Positions 50,549 to 59,283 of a DNA stretch of 64,000 nucleotides are shown here, in pieces. Position 1 is the stretch's first letter; the number at the start of each line of letters is the position of its first letter. Location: the NCBI GenBank assembly GCA_937980205.1, contig CALJKW010000030.1:124001-188000 (forward strand), in the 5' to 3' direction. Below the pieces are notes generated by a model. That model was given only the letters and a program-made list of their open reading frames with translations, did no database searches and was not told where the DNA came from. Position numbers and translations under genes: made by a program. The stretch is from an uncultured Myxococcales bacterium. Its GTDB lineage: Bacteria; Myxococcota; Myxococcia; Myxococcales; Myxococcaceae.

Positions 50549-52314
50549 GGGTCCTCCAGGTGGGCGTGCTCGTCGTCGCGGCCGGTGAGCTCGCGCGCCG
50601 GCGCCAGCGCCTCGTCGAGCTCGAACGTCGGCCGGAACTCGAGCGACGACAGCTTCCGCTCGAGCGTCGGCTTGAACTTCTCGTGCAGCTGCAGGAACGG
50701 CCGGCCCGCCGTGGCGCCGAGCCCGCAGTGGCTGGCGTCGCGCATCAGCGCGCACAGGCGCAGCGCGAGCCGCACGTCGCGCCGCGTGCCGCGCCCCGCG
50801 GCGAGCGCGTCGACCGCGGCCTTCAGCTGCGTGGTGCCGACGCGGCAGGGCGTGCAGAAGCCGCAGCTCTCGTGCGCGAAGAACTGCGTGAAGCCCGCGA
50901 CCACGTCGAGCAGGTCGCGGTCGGGGCCGAACACCATGAAGGCCCCGGCGGTCGGCAGGTCCTCGAAGCAGAGCCGGCGCTCGAGCTCCCGCGGCGCGAG
51001 CAGCGTGCCCGAGGGGCCGCCGACCTGCACCGCCTGAACGGGGCTGACCGCGCCGCACGCGTCGAGCAGCTCGCGGACCGTGGCGCCCATCGGCAGCTCG
51101 TAGAGGCCCGGCCGCTCGCAGTCGCCCGACACCGAGTGCACGCGGGTGCCGGTGGAGGCGGGCGTGCCGACCTCGGCGAAGCGGGCCCCGCCGAGGAGCG
51201 CGACGTGCGCGACCGAGGCGAACGTCTCGACGTTGTTCACCACGGTCGGCCGCTGCAGGTAGCCGTGCGTGACCGGGTAGGGCGGCCGGTTGCGCGGGAT
51301 GCCGCGGCGGCCCTCGAGCGACTCGAGCAGCGCAGACTCCTCGCCGCAGACGTAGGCGCCGGCGCCGAGGTGCACCTCGACGTCGAAGTCGAAGCCGGTG
51401 CGGCCGAGCACGTCGCGCCCGAGCAGGTGGCGTGCGCGGCGCTCGGCGAGCGCGGCGTCGATGGCCGGCGCGAGGAAGAGGTACTCGCCGCGCAGGTAGA
51501 TGAAGCCGTGCTGCGCGCCGATGGTCCAGGCCGCGACGGTCATGCCGTCGAGCACCGCGTCGAGCTGGCGCCGGAGCAGGGTGCGGTCCTTGAACGTCCC
51601 CGGCTCGCCCTCGTCGGCGTTGCAGACGACGAAGCGCGTGGGGCCGGGAGCGTCGTGCGCGGCGCGCCACTTGTCGTGCGTCGAGAAGCCGGCGCCGCCC
51701 CGGCCGCGGAGCTTCGACAGCTTGAGCTCGTGGAGCATCTCGCCCGGGGTCCGCGCGAGGGCGGCGCGCACGGCGGCGCCCGGCTCGAGCCGCGCGCCGA
51801 GGAGCAGGCCGGCCCGCTGAATGGGCTCGTCGACGTGGAACAGCTCGGCCGGCCAGCGGTCGAGCGGCGCGCCCTGGGCGATGAGCGCGGCGACGGCGTC
51901 GATGCGCTGCGGCGTGAGGCGGGCAATCGCGAGGCCGTTCACCAGCAGCGAGGGCGGCTGATCGGCCAGGCCGATGCACGACGTGGTGCCGACGGTGACG
52001 CGGCCGCCGGCGCGCGGGAGGCCGAGCGTGGCGCACAGCCGGGCGCGCAGCTCGGGCCCGCCGCAGAAGCGCTCGATGACGTTGTCGGCGAACAGCACCT
52101 GGTAGTCGCTCTGGGGCCGGACGCCGAGGAAGGCGTAGAACGTGGCGACGCCTTCGACGCGCGCGCGCGGCAGCGAGAGGCGGCGCGCGAGCTCGGTGAT
52201 GACCTCGGGCGAGATGCAGCCTTGGGCAGCGTGGACGTCGCGGAGCAGCTGCACGAGCCGGGTCGGGTCGCGGCGGTGGCGCAGCAGCAGCGGGGCCAGG
52301 TCGAGCGGAGGCAC
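50545..52314 (-). CDS. hoxF: HoxF, NADH-binding diaphorase subunit with fused HoxE-like domain
   Basis: This 589-residue protein has an N-terminal NuoE/HoxE-like domain (about 1-150; ARVEGVATFYAFLGV, RFCGGPELRARLC, TSCIGLADQ). A NuoF-like part follows, with FMN/NADH motifs RGRGGAGFSTHDKW and GAGAYVCGEESALLESLEG and the [4Fe-4S] ligands SCGFCTPCRVG and HCGLG. In the NuoE part the last Cys of the usual CxxxC is Ala (CIGLA), so that [2Fe-2S] site is probably lost. No separate hoxE gene exists here. GTG 52314 is the best start by length. Confidence 0.93.
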   Translation of the reverse strand: MPPLDLAPLLLRHRRDPTRLVQLLRDVHAAQGCISPEVITELARRLSLPRARVEGVATFYAFLGVRPQSDYQVLFADNVIERFCGGPELRARLCATLGLPRAGGRVTVGTTSCIGLADQPPSLLVNGLAIARLTPQRIDAVAALIAQGAPLDRWPAELFHVDEPIQRAGLLLGARLEPGAAVRAALARTPGEMLHELKLSKLRGRGGAGFSTHDKWRAAHDAPGPTRFVVCNADEGEPGTFKDRTLLRRQLDAVLDGMTVAAWTIGAQHGFIYLRGEYLFLAPAIDAALAERRARHLLGRDVLGRTGFDFDVEVHLGAGAYVCGEESALLESLEGRRGIPRNRPPYPVTHGYLQRPTVVNNVETFASVAHVALLGGARFAEVGTPASTGTRVHSVSGDCERPGLYELPMGATVRELLDACGAVSPVQAVQVGGPSGTLLAPRELERRLCFEDLPTAGAFMVFGPDRDLLDVVAGFTQFFAHESCGFCTPCRVGTTQLKAAVDALAAGRGTRRDVRLALRLCALMRDASHCGLGATAGRPFLQLHEKFKPTLERKLSSLEFRPTFELDEALAPARELTGRDDEHAHLEDP

Positions 52315-52359
52315 GGGCCCTACCGCCGTTTCACGCCGTGTGCCACCCGCTCGGGCGTT

Positions 52360-52433
52360 GCGCAGAAAAGGGGACAGTCCCCATTTCAGGCGCCACCGTT
52401 GCGCGGAAATGGGGACTGTCCCCATTTTTGCGC
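52360..52433. repeat. GGGGACAGTCCCC palindrome, family D
   Basis: GCGCAGAAAAGGGGACAGTC (from 52360) and its near-perfect inverted partner ending at 52433 form a stem of about 27 bp, itself built around the palindrome GGGGACAGTCCCC. This type recurs in many proteobacterial genomes. It overlaps the 3' end of the hybD-like gene, which takes its last residues and stop from it. Confidence 0.85.
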
Positions 52434-52883
52434 GACGAGCTCGGCGACGACCTGCTCGCACAGCTCGGGCAGCCGGGCGGCGACCTCGGGCGAGAGCGTG
52501 AGGTCGAGGGTGAGCCTGGCCGGCTCGACGCCGTAGAGCACCACGTGCTTCGGCGCCCGGCCGAGCAGCGTCAGCGTCGCGAGCAGGTCGGAGATGCCCA
52601 CCTGGTGCGGCGACAGCTTCGTGGTGAACGCCGACGGCACCGCGGCGCCCTCGAGGCGCACGAGCGCGGCGGGCTCGCGGCCGGCCGTCACCGCGTCGAT
52701 GACGATGAGGTGATCGAGGTCCTCCAGGTCGCCGAGCAGCTCCTGGGTCGACGTCCCTCCGTCGACCAGCCGCACGCCGTCGGGGAACGTCCACCGCCGC
52801 TCCAGCTCCGCGATCGCGTGCACGCCGACGCCCTCGTCGCTCATCAGCACGTTGCCGACGCCGAGGACGACGACTCCGCTCAC
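52386..52883 (-). CDS. hybD: HybD-type hydrogenase maturation protease
   Basis: This 165-residue HyaD/HybD-family endopeptidase lies directly after hybC. The Ni-sensing residues are Glu in VLMSDEGVGVHAI, Asp in VIDAVTAG and His in SPHQVGISDLLA. It should cut HybC after CAVH. The GTG at 52883 overlaps the hybC stop (GTGA). The last residues, QKWGQSPFPRNGGA, are encoded by a palindromic repeat and are probably not functional. Confidence 0.92.
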   Translation of the reverse strand: MSGVVVLGVGNVLMSDEGVGVHAIAELERRWTFPDGVRLVDGGTSTQELLGDLEDLDHLIVIDAVTAGREPAALVRLEGAAVPSAFTTKLSPHQVGISDLLATLTLLGRAPKHVVLYGVEPARLTLDLTLSPEVAARLPELCEQVVAELVAQKWGQSPFPRNGGA

Positions 52884-54586
52884 AGCGCCCTCACCTTGAC
52901 GATGGGCCGCTTCGTCACGTCGGTGAGGTGCACCGCGCACGCGAGGCACGGGTCGAACGAGTGGATCGTGCGCAGCACCTCGAGCGGGCGCTCGGGGTCC
53001 GCCAGCGGCGTGCCCACCAGCGACGCCTCGTACGGCCCCGCCTGGTCGCTCTCGTTGCGCGGCGCCGCGTTCCACGTCGTCGGCACCACGGCCTGGTAGT
53101 TCTTGATGACGCCGTTCTCGATGACGATCCAGTGCGAGAGCAGGCCGCGCGGCGCCTCGTGGAAGCCGAAGCCCTGCACCTCGCCCTTGGGGAAGCTCGG
53201 CGCGTTGAACGTCGCGACGTCGCCCTTCGAGATGTTGTCGAGCAGCAGCTTCCACTGCGACTCCAGCACCTCGACGTTGCGCTGGCACATCACCGCGCGC
53301 GCGCCGTGGCGCCCCAGCGTCGAGTGCAGCCCCTCGAGCGGCACCTTCACCTTGCCGACCGCCTCGACGAGCGCGAGCAGCTTCTCGAGGTGCCGCGTGA
53401 TGGGCACGTCCTTCGCGGCGACCGCGGCGAGCACGCGCGCGAGCGGGCCGACCTGCGCGGGCTCTCCGCCGAACGTGGGGCTCTTCACCCACGAGTATTT
53501 CCCGTCGGCCTGGAAGTCCGTGTACTGCGCGTTCGTCTCGCCGCGGTACGGGTGCAGCGGGCCCTTGCCGCCCTGGTACCACGAGTGCTTCACGCTCTCG
53601 GCGACGCTCTCGCGCAGGTACGGGTCGCCGAACTTCACGATCGGCTTGAACGTCTCGAGCTTCCCGCCCGCGATGAAGCCGCCCGGCGTCTCGAACTGCG
53701 TGCCCTGCTCGTCGAGCGGGAAGTCGGGGCACGCGAGGTAGTTGGTGACGCCTTTCCCGTAGGTCGTCCACTCCGGGTAGAAGGCGGCCACCGCGGCGAC
53801 GTCGACGAAGTAGACGTCGTTCACGAACGCCTTCACCGCGTCGATGTACTCCTTGATGGCGAGCAGCCGCTCGACGCTGAGCACCGACTGGCTGTTGAGC
53901 GCGATCGCGTTCGCGACGCCGCCGACGGCGACGTTCTGGATGTGCGGCGTCTTGCTGCCGAGGATCGCGACGATCTTGTTCGCCTTGCGCTGCACGTCGA
54001 GCGCCTGCAGGTAGTGCGCGACGGCGAGCAGGTTCACCTCGGGCGGCAGCTTCATCGCCGGGTGGCCCCAGTAGCCGTTCGCGAAGATGCCGAGCTGGCC
54101 CGACGCGACGAGCCCCTTCAGCCGCTCGTGCACCGCCTTCATCTCGTTGACGCCGTTGCCGGGCCAGCTCGAGAGGCTCTCGCCGAGCTGCGAGGTCTTC
54201 ACCGGGTCCGCCTTCAGCGCGCTGACCACGTCGACCCAGTCGAGCGCGCTCAGGTGGTAGAAGTGCACGATCTCGTCGTGCACCGCGTGCGCCGCGATCA
54301 TCAGGTTGCGGATGTACTGGGCGTTCTTCGGCACCGGCAGGTCGAGCGCGTTCTCGACCGCGCGCACCGACGCGATCGCGTGAACCGTGGTGCAGACGCC
54401 GCAGAACCGCTGCGTGATGGCCCACGCGTCACGCGGGTCGCGCCCCAGCAGGATCTGCTCGACGCCGCGCCACATCGTGCCCGAGGCCCACGCGGCGCTG
54501 ACCTTGTTGTCCGCGCCGACCTCGCAGTCGATGCGCAGGTGCCCTTCGATGCGCGTGATGGGGTCGATGGTGATCCGCTTGCTCAT
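52880..54586 (-). CDS. hybC: HybC, large subunit of membrane-bound [NiFe] hydrogenase
   Basis: This 568-residue group 1 catalytic subunit has L1 QRFCGVCTTVHAIASVRAVE and L2 SFDPCLACAVHLTDV. The 15 residues after CAVH form the peptide removed by the HybD-type protease. The N-terminus TIDPITRIEGHLRIDCEV is standard. It is exported as a complex with the Tat-bearing HybO. It follows hybB after four bases and its stop overlaps hybD. Confidence 0.97.
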   Translation of the reverse strand: MSKRITIDPITRIEGHLRIDCEVGADNKVSAAWASGTMWRGVEQILLGRDPRDAWAITQRFCGVCTTVHAIASVRAVENALDLPVPKNAQYIRNLMIAAHAVHDEIVHFYHLSALDWVDVVSALKADPVKTSQLGESLSSWPGNGVNEMKAVHERLKGLVASGQLGIFANGYWGHPAMKLPPEVNLLAVAHYLQALDVQRKANKIVAILGSKTPHIQNVAVGGVANAIALNSQSVLSVERLLAIKEYIDAVKAFVNDVYFVDVAAVAAFYPEWTTYGKGVTNYLACPDFPLDEQGTQFETPGGFIAGGKLETFKPIVKFGDPYLRESVAESVKHSWYQGGKGPLHPYRGETNAQYTDFQADGKYSWVKSPTFGGEPAQVGPLARVLAAVAAKDVPITRHLEKLLALVEAVGKVKVPLEGLHSTLGRHGARAVMCQRNVEVLESQWKLLLDNISKGDVATFNAPSFPKGEVQGFGFHEAPRGLLSHWIVIENGVIKNYQAVVPTTWNAAPRNESDQAGPYEASLVGTPLADPERPLEVLRTIHSFDPCLACAVHLTDVTKRPIVKVRAL

Positions 54587-54590
54587 GGCT

Positions 54591-55736
54591 TCACGTCCTC
54601 TCTGCCGCGGGCAGGATGGGCAACAGGCGCACCGCGACGATGATCCCCAGCACCTCGAACGAGATGAGGCCCACCGTGACGATCAGCTCGCCGAGCGAGG
54701 GGAAGTACGACCAGCCGGCTCCGGTCTGGTACGCGATGAGGAACGCCGAGAGCCGGTACACGATGCCGCCCAGCGCCATCGCCATCGCCGAGAGGAAGAG
54801 GTACTTCGCTTTCGCCGCGTTCTTCTTCGACGCGAGCAGCCACAGCGGCACCGAGAACAGCGCGTTCTCGAGCCAGAACGTGAGCATCGGCAGCGAAGGC
54901 GTGAGCGCCTCGCGGAGCGCGCCGCGGTAGGCGACGTCGGCCAGGCGCACGGCGAGGAACGCGCCCATCAGCACGCGGCCGATGGCGAGGAGCTTCGAGA
55001 GGATCTCCTTCTCGAACGGCCGGCGCAGGCCGACCGACGACACCGCGGCCTCGATGGTGACCGCGGCGTAGCCCATGCCGATGGTCGAGGTGAGGAAGAG
55101 CAGCGGCAAGATGTGCGACTGGTAGAGCGGGTGCACCTGCGGCCCGAACACGACGAGCAGCGTGCCGAGCGACGACTGGTGCATCGTGGGGAGCAGCACG
55201 CCGATCGCGACGAAGACGAACAGCACGCGCTCGAGCCGGCGGCGGGCGTTCTGCCAGTGCAGCCGCTCCAGCACGACGGGGAGCAGCTCGATCATCAAGA
55301 TGACGATGTACGCCATGATGCAGACCGCCACCTCGAACAGCACCGAGTTGGGCTGCGCGTACGTCGGCCAGAAGATGTGCCAGAAGTCCCACCAGCGGCC
55401 GAGGTCGACGAACACCGAGAAGCCGGCCTGCAGGTAGCCGAGCAGCGCGGCGAGCAGGGCGGGGCGGATGAGCGGGTGGTACTGCCCGCGGTTCAAGATG
55501 TAGACGAGCAGCGCGGTCGAGAAGCCGCCGCCGGCCAGCGCCGTGCCGATCGTGACGTCCCACGCGATCCACAGGCCCCACGGGTAGCCGTTGTTCAGGT
55601 TCGTGACCGCGCCGAGCCCGTAGACCAGGCGCAGCACGAGCACGGCGCCCATCGCCACCATGAGGCCGGCCAGCACCACCGTCGTCTTCGTGACGAGCCT
55701 GCCGCCGACCGGAGCCGCCGCCGCGTGCGCGCTCAC
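54591..55736 (-). CDS. hybB: HybB, NrfD-like membrane subunit
   Basis: This 381-residue integral membrane protein of the NrfD/PsrC family has about nine or ten helices. Segments such as NNGYPWGLWIAWDVTIGTAL and GYAAVTIEAAVSS fit HybB. It should hand electrons from HybA to menaquinone, and menaquinone genes are present in this window. The GTG at 55736 overlaps the hybA stop (GTGA). Confidence 0.94.
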   Translation of the reverse strand: MSAHAAAAPVGGRLVTKTTVVLAGLMVAMGAVLVLRLVYGLGAVTNLNNGYPWGLWIAWDVTIGTALAGGGFSTALLVYILNRGQYHPLIRPALLAALLGYLQAGFSVFVDLGRWWDFWHIFWPTYAQPNSVLFEVAVCIMAYIVILMIELLPVVLERLHWQNARRRLERVLFVFVAIGVLLPTMHQSSLGTLLVVFGPQVHPLYQSHILPLLFLTSTIGMGYAAVTIEAAVSSVGLRRPFEKEILSKLLAIGRVLMGAFLAVRLADVAYRGALREALTPSLPMLTFWLENALFSVPLWLLASKKNAAKAKYLFLSAMAMALGGIVYRLSAFLIAYQTGAGWSYFPSLGELIVTVGLISFEVLGIIVAVRLLPILPAAERT

Positions 55737-56827
55737 GGCTTCTCCTCCCGAGGCTTCGCGTCCGGGTCATGCTCCGGCAGCTCGCTCACGGGGCGCGGCT
55801 CGCGCCCCTGCTCCGCGACGGTCGGGCTGCGCCCGTCGCTGCGCGCGAGCTGCGTCCCCGCCGCGAGCATGTTCCGCCGCGCCGCCGCGACCAGGATGCC
55901 GAGGAACGTCGCCGGCGCGAGGAGGCCGTAATACAGGCCGTGCTGGATCGTCTCCGACAGCGCCGCGGGCGCGACGTCGGGCAGCTCCGGCTTGTCGAGC
56001 AGCTCGAAAGGCACGCCGGAGAGGTGCAGCACCTGAGTGCCGCCGATCTCCTTCTCTCCGTAGACGCGCTTCACGTAGCGGCCGACCTTGCCGACGTAGA
56101 AGTCGTTGCCGCCCAGGCGCCCGCGCGGGAAGCGCGTCGTCGTGCCCGGCGTCAGCGTCTTGCGCCGGTCGATCTCCTTCTTCAGGTCCTTCACCTTGCC
56201 GAACAGGGTCGCGCCGGTCGGGCACACCGTCGCGCACGCGGCGAACCCGCCCTGCTCGAGGCGGTGCTTGCACAGCTGGCACTTCGAGATGACCGGCTTC
56301 GGAGTGTCGTAGGTGAAGCGCGGCACCCCGAACGGGCACGCGGCGACGCAGTAGCGGCACCCGATGCACGCCTCGGCGTTGTACGAGACGATCCCGTTCA
56401 CCGGGTCCTTCGTCATCGCGGAGACCGGGCACGCCGAGACGCACGACGGGTCGGCGCAGTGGTAGCAGCTCTGCTTCGTGAAGGCGTAGCCGTCGGTGAC
56501 CGCGTCTTTGTTGAGGCCCGTGCCGTCGCGGTACGCCTTGATGACGTTCAGCGTCTGCCCCGAGATGTCGAGCGGCGCGTCCCACAGCGCGCTCACCTGG
56601 CCGTTCGCCTCGAGCGGCAGCCGCTCCGCCGGCATTCCGTTCGCTTCCTTGCACGCCGGCATGCACGCGCGGCAGCCGATGCAGAGCGTGCCGTCGAAGA
56701 GCAGGCCCAGCGCCTCCTCCGGCACCTTCTTGCTCTCGCGCGCATGGGCGGAAGACGCGCCCACGACGGCGGCGCACGCGGCCGTCTTCGCCGCGAGCTT
56801 GAAGAAGTCGCGACGGTCGATGGTCAT
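55733..56827 (-). CDS. hybA: HybA, four-cluster ferredoxin-like subunit
   Basis: This 364-residue periplasmic iron-sulfur protein has a Tat signal with RRDFFKLAAK. It has four Cys groups: CIGCRACMPACKEANG, CYHCADPSCVSACPV, CIGCRYCVAACPFGVP and CQLCKHRLEQGGFAAC followed by CPTG. A C-terminal hydrophobic helix (YYGLLAPATFLGILVAAA) anchors it, as in HybA. It links HybO to HybB. The start overlaps the hybO stop (ATGA). Confidence 0.95.
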   Translation of the reverse strand: MTIDRRDFFKLAAKTAACAAVVGASSAHARESKKVPEEALGLLFDGTLCIGCRACMPACKEANGMPAERLPLEANGQVSALWDAPLDISGQTLNVIKAYRDGTGLNKDAVTDGYAFTKQSCYHCADPSCVSACPVSAMTKDPVNGIVSYNAEACIGCRYCVAACPFGVPRFTYDTPKPVISKCQLCKHRLEQGGFAACATVCPTGATLFGKVKDLKKEIDRRKTLTPGTTTRFPRGRLGGNDFYVGKVGRYVKRVYGEKEIGGTQVLHLSGVPFELLDKPELPDVAPAALSETIQHGLYYGLLAPATFLGILVAAARRNMLAAGTQLARSDGRSPTVAEQGREPRPVSELPEHDPDAKPREEKP

Positions 56828-57999
56828 TGCGGCCCCTTCTTCGAGGAGGCCTCTTCGTCCTTCTTCCCCAGCTTGTCGGCGAGCTTGAGGCCGGCGCCGA
56901 TGGCGAGGCCGCCGAGCACCGCCGCCGTGCCGGCGGTGACCGCGTTGGCGCCCACGCCCTGGGGCTCTGCGGGCCGCGCGAACTGCACCGGCGGCGTCAC
57001 CGTCTTGAGCTCGGCCAGCGCGTGAATGGGCTTGGTGAAGCCGACGCCCTCTTCGGTGCAGCCGATGCACGGGTGCCCGGTGCCGACCGGCCAGGCGCCC
57101 GCGCCGCAGTCGTTGAAGAGCAGCTGGGGGCAGTTCGCGTAGGTCTCGGGCCCCTTGCAGCCGAGCTTGTAGAGGCACCAGCCCTGGCGGTGGCCCTCGT
57201 CGCCGAACTGCAGCGCGAAGCGGCCGGCGTCGAAGTGCGCGCGGCGCTCGCAGTTCTCGTGAATGAGGCGCCCGTACGCGAACTTCGGCCGGCCCTTCGC
57301 GTCGAGCTCGGGCAGCGCGCCGAAGGTGAGGAAGTGCACGACGGTCGAGAGGAAGTTGTACGGGTTGGGCGGGCAGCCGGGGATCGACACGACCGGCTTG
57401 CCGAGCACCGTCGCCGCCGAGCTCGCGCCCGTCGGGTTCGGAGCCGTCGCCGGCATGCCGCCCCACGACGCGCAGCTGCCGATCGAGATGACGGCAGCGG
57501 CGTCGGCGGCGACCTCCTTCACCATGTCGACGGCCGTCTGCCCGCCGACCTTGCAGTAGATGCCGTTCTCCTTCGTGGGGATCGCGCCCTCGACGACGAG
57601 GATGTATTTGCCCTTGTTGGCGGCCATGGCCGCCTTGCGCGCCTCTTCGACCTGGTGGCCGGCCGCGGCCATCAACGTCTCGTGGTAGTCGAGGCTGACG
57701 AGCTCGAGGATGAGCTTCTCGAGCGTGGGGTGCTCCGCGCGCAGCAGGCTCTCGGTGCAGCCGGTGCACTCCTGGAACTGGAGCCAGATGACGCTCGGTC
57801 GCTTCGACTGCGTCATCGCGTTCACCACCGCGCCGAGCGCCGAGGACGGCAGCCCCATCGCGGTGACGAGCGTCGCGGCGAACTTCAGGAAGTCGCGGCG
57901 GGGAATTCCGAAGCGGCGCTCGGCGGCTTCGAGCTCGTCGGACCTCTCCATCGACTTCGCGACCCGGCTGGTCTTGAGCCAGAACTCGATGGCTGACAT
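56824..57999 (-). CDS. hybO: HybO, small subunit of membrane-bound [NiFe] hydrogenase
   Basis: This 391-residue small subunit has a Tat motif PRRDFLKFAATLV, which exports the HybO-HybC dimer. Cluster ligands are in QECTGCTESLLR, GSCASWGGMPA, PGCPPNPYNF and HENCERRAHF, with the medial/distal set in CLYKLGCKGPE, NDCGAGAWPV and HPCIGCTEEG. A C-terminal membrane helix follows (VTAGTAAVLGGLAIGAG). It is the first gene of the array. No clear promoter motif was seen in 58000-58140. Confidence 0.96.
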   Translation of the reverse strand: MSAIEFWLKTSRVAKSMERSDELEAAERRFGIPRRDFLKFAATLVTAMGLPSSALGAVVNAMTQSKRPSVIWLQFQECTGCTESLLRAEHPTLEKLILELVSLDYHETLMAAAGHQVEEARKAAMAANKGKYILVVEGAIPTKENGIYCKVGGQTAVDMVKEVAADAAAVISIGSCASWGGMPATAPNPTGASSAATVLGKPVVSIPGCPPNPYNFLSTVVHFLTFGALPELDAKGRPKFAYGRLIHENCERRAHFDAGRFALQFGDEGHRQGWCLYKLGCKGPETYANCPQLLFNDCGAGAWPVGTGHPCIGCTEEGVGFTKPIHALAELKTVTPPVQFARPAEPQGVGANAVTAGTAAVLGGLAIGAGLKLADKLGKKDEEASSKKGPQ

Positions 58000-58144
58000 G
58001 CGCGTGCCTTTCGCGAGTGCCTCTTCGAGCAGCGCGCGGGTTCACGGATTGGGCCAGCACGTGTTCAGCAGGGTTGCGCGGAGGTGTGCGGCGCAAAGAC
58101 AGCGCGCGGCGCGCGCGACGGCGCAGCGGGTGCAGACGGCACGA

Positions 58145-58181
58145 GGCCAGCGGGCGGATCCACGAGGTCCGCCCGCTGGCC
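58145..58181 (-). terminator. Hairpin after the TPR lipoprotein gene
   Basis: GGCCAGCGGGCGGA and TCCGCCCGCTGGCC form a perfect 14-bp stem with a 9-base loop, 19 bases after the stop of the - strand TPR gene and about 145 bases before hybO. There is no T-run, but the strength and position suggest that it separates the two transcripts. Confidence 0.65.
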
Positions 58182-58200
58182 GCGTCTCGACGTCGCTGCT

Positions 58201-59148
58201 TCAGGGGATCGGAGCTTCAGGCATCGCGTTCACGTCTTCCGGCAGCGGGTCGGCGTCGACCTGCTCGTCGGTGAGCTGCACCTTCGCGACGCGCGCCGAG
58301 TTGACCTTCGCCTTCACGTACTTCGGCGAGAGCGCGGTGGCGCGGCTGTAGGCTTCTTTCGCCTCGTCGACGTGACCGAGCCGCTCGTAGGCGACGCCGA
58401 GGTTGTTGTGCGCGTACGCGACGTGCGGAAGAACCTCCACCGCGCGCTCGAGGACCTGGGCGGCCGCCGCGTTCTCGTTCGCGCGCAGGTACGCGAGGCC
58501 GAGGTTGTTCAGCGCGTACCCATGGCGAGGGTCGATCTCGACGGCCTTCTCGAACGCGACGATCGCGCTCTGGAGATCTCCGGCCGACAGGTGCGCGCGG
58601 CCGAGCGCCTGCCAGGCCTCGACGTTCTCGGCGTCGAGCTTCACCGCGGCGCGGCCGGTGCTCATCGCGGCCTTGTAGTCCCTCGCGGTGATCAGCGCGC
58701 GCGTCTGCGCGATGAGCGGCACGGCGTCATCGGGGTGCTCTGCGGCGATGCGGCCGAACGCCTCGGCGGCGAGGTCGGACTTGCCGACGCGCGGGGCGAT
58801 CTTCGCGATGAACCTAAGCACGTCTTCGTCGGAGGGGTCGGTGTACAGCGCGCGGCGGGCCTCGGTGAGCGCTCCGCCGAAGTCGCCGATGCCCTTCAGC
58901 TCCTCGGCGCGCGCGAAGTGATCGACCTTCGGTTGGTCGTGCGCGATCGCGAGCTTGTCGGTGGGGACTTCCGGCACCGGCTCGGCCTGGGTGAGCTGCC
59001 CGGCATCGGGCTTCGGCGAAGGCTTCGCGGCGAGCTCGACCGGCTGCTCCTTCTTCTGCGGAGGCGGGCGCAGCACTACCTTCTGGGGCTCTTCGCAGCC
59101 CGCGACGGCGAGCAGGGCGACGAGCGCGGAGAGGATCTTCTTCTTCAT
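58201..59148 (-). CDS. TPR-repeat lipoprotein
   Basis: This 315-residue protein has its lipobox in LLAVAGCEEPQ. A Pro/Lys-rich linker is followed by about five tetratricopeptide repeats, for example AWQALGRAHLSAGDLQSAIV, ALNNLGLAYLRANENAAAA and AHNNLGVAYERLGHVDEAKE. Such proteins scaffold envelope complexes; the partner is not evident. It is followed by a strong hairpin. Confidence 0.85.
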   Translation of the reverse strand: MKKKILSALVALLAVAGCEEPQKVVLRPPPQKKEQPVELAAKPSPKPDAGQLTQAEPVPEVPTDKLAIAHDQPKVDHFARAEELKGIGDFGGALTEARRALYTDPSDEDVLRFIAKIAPRVGKSDLAAEAFGRIAAEHPDDAVPLIAQTRALITARDYKAAMSTGRAAVKLDAENVEAWQALGRAHLSAGDLQSAIVAFEKAVEIDPRHGYALNNLGLAYLRANENAAAAQVLERAVEVLPHVAYAHNNLGVAYERLGHVDEAKEAYSRATALSPKYVKAKVNSARVAKVQLTDEQVDADPLPEDVNAMPEAPIP

Positions 59149-59238
59149 CGTGTGTCCTTCGTGGGTCGGGAGGGGTTTCCCTTGCCGCGACGGACATTGC
59201 GACCCGCGTGCCGAAAGGGGTTCCGGGCGGTTGCTGGA

Positions 59239-59260
59239 GTGGCCGTGGTCGCGCGGCCAC
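59239..59260 (-). terminator. Weak hairpin after the permease gene
   Basis: GTGGCCG and CGGCCAC form a 7-bp stem with an 8-base loop, about 24 bases after the stop of the permease gene on the - strand. There is no T-run. Confidence 0.35.
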
Positions 59261-59283
59261 GCCGCAGCGTCGCCCGACCGACG

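Noticed and set aside
52386..54425. Long - strand frame covering hybC and hybD
   Set aside because: Only its last part (from 52883) is real. The first part is a shadow of hybC in another frame.
58000..58144. Sigma-54 or FNR-type promoter for the hydrogenase array
   Set aside because: No -24/-12 pair and no TTGAT-N4-ATCAA-like site could be found by eye upstream of hybO.
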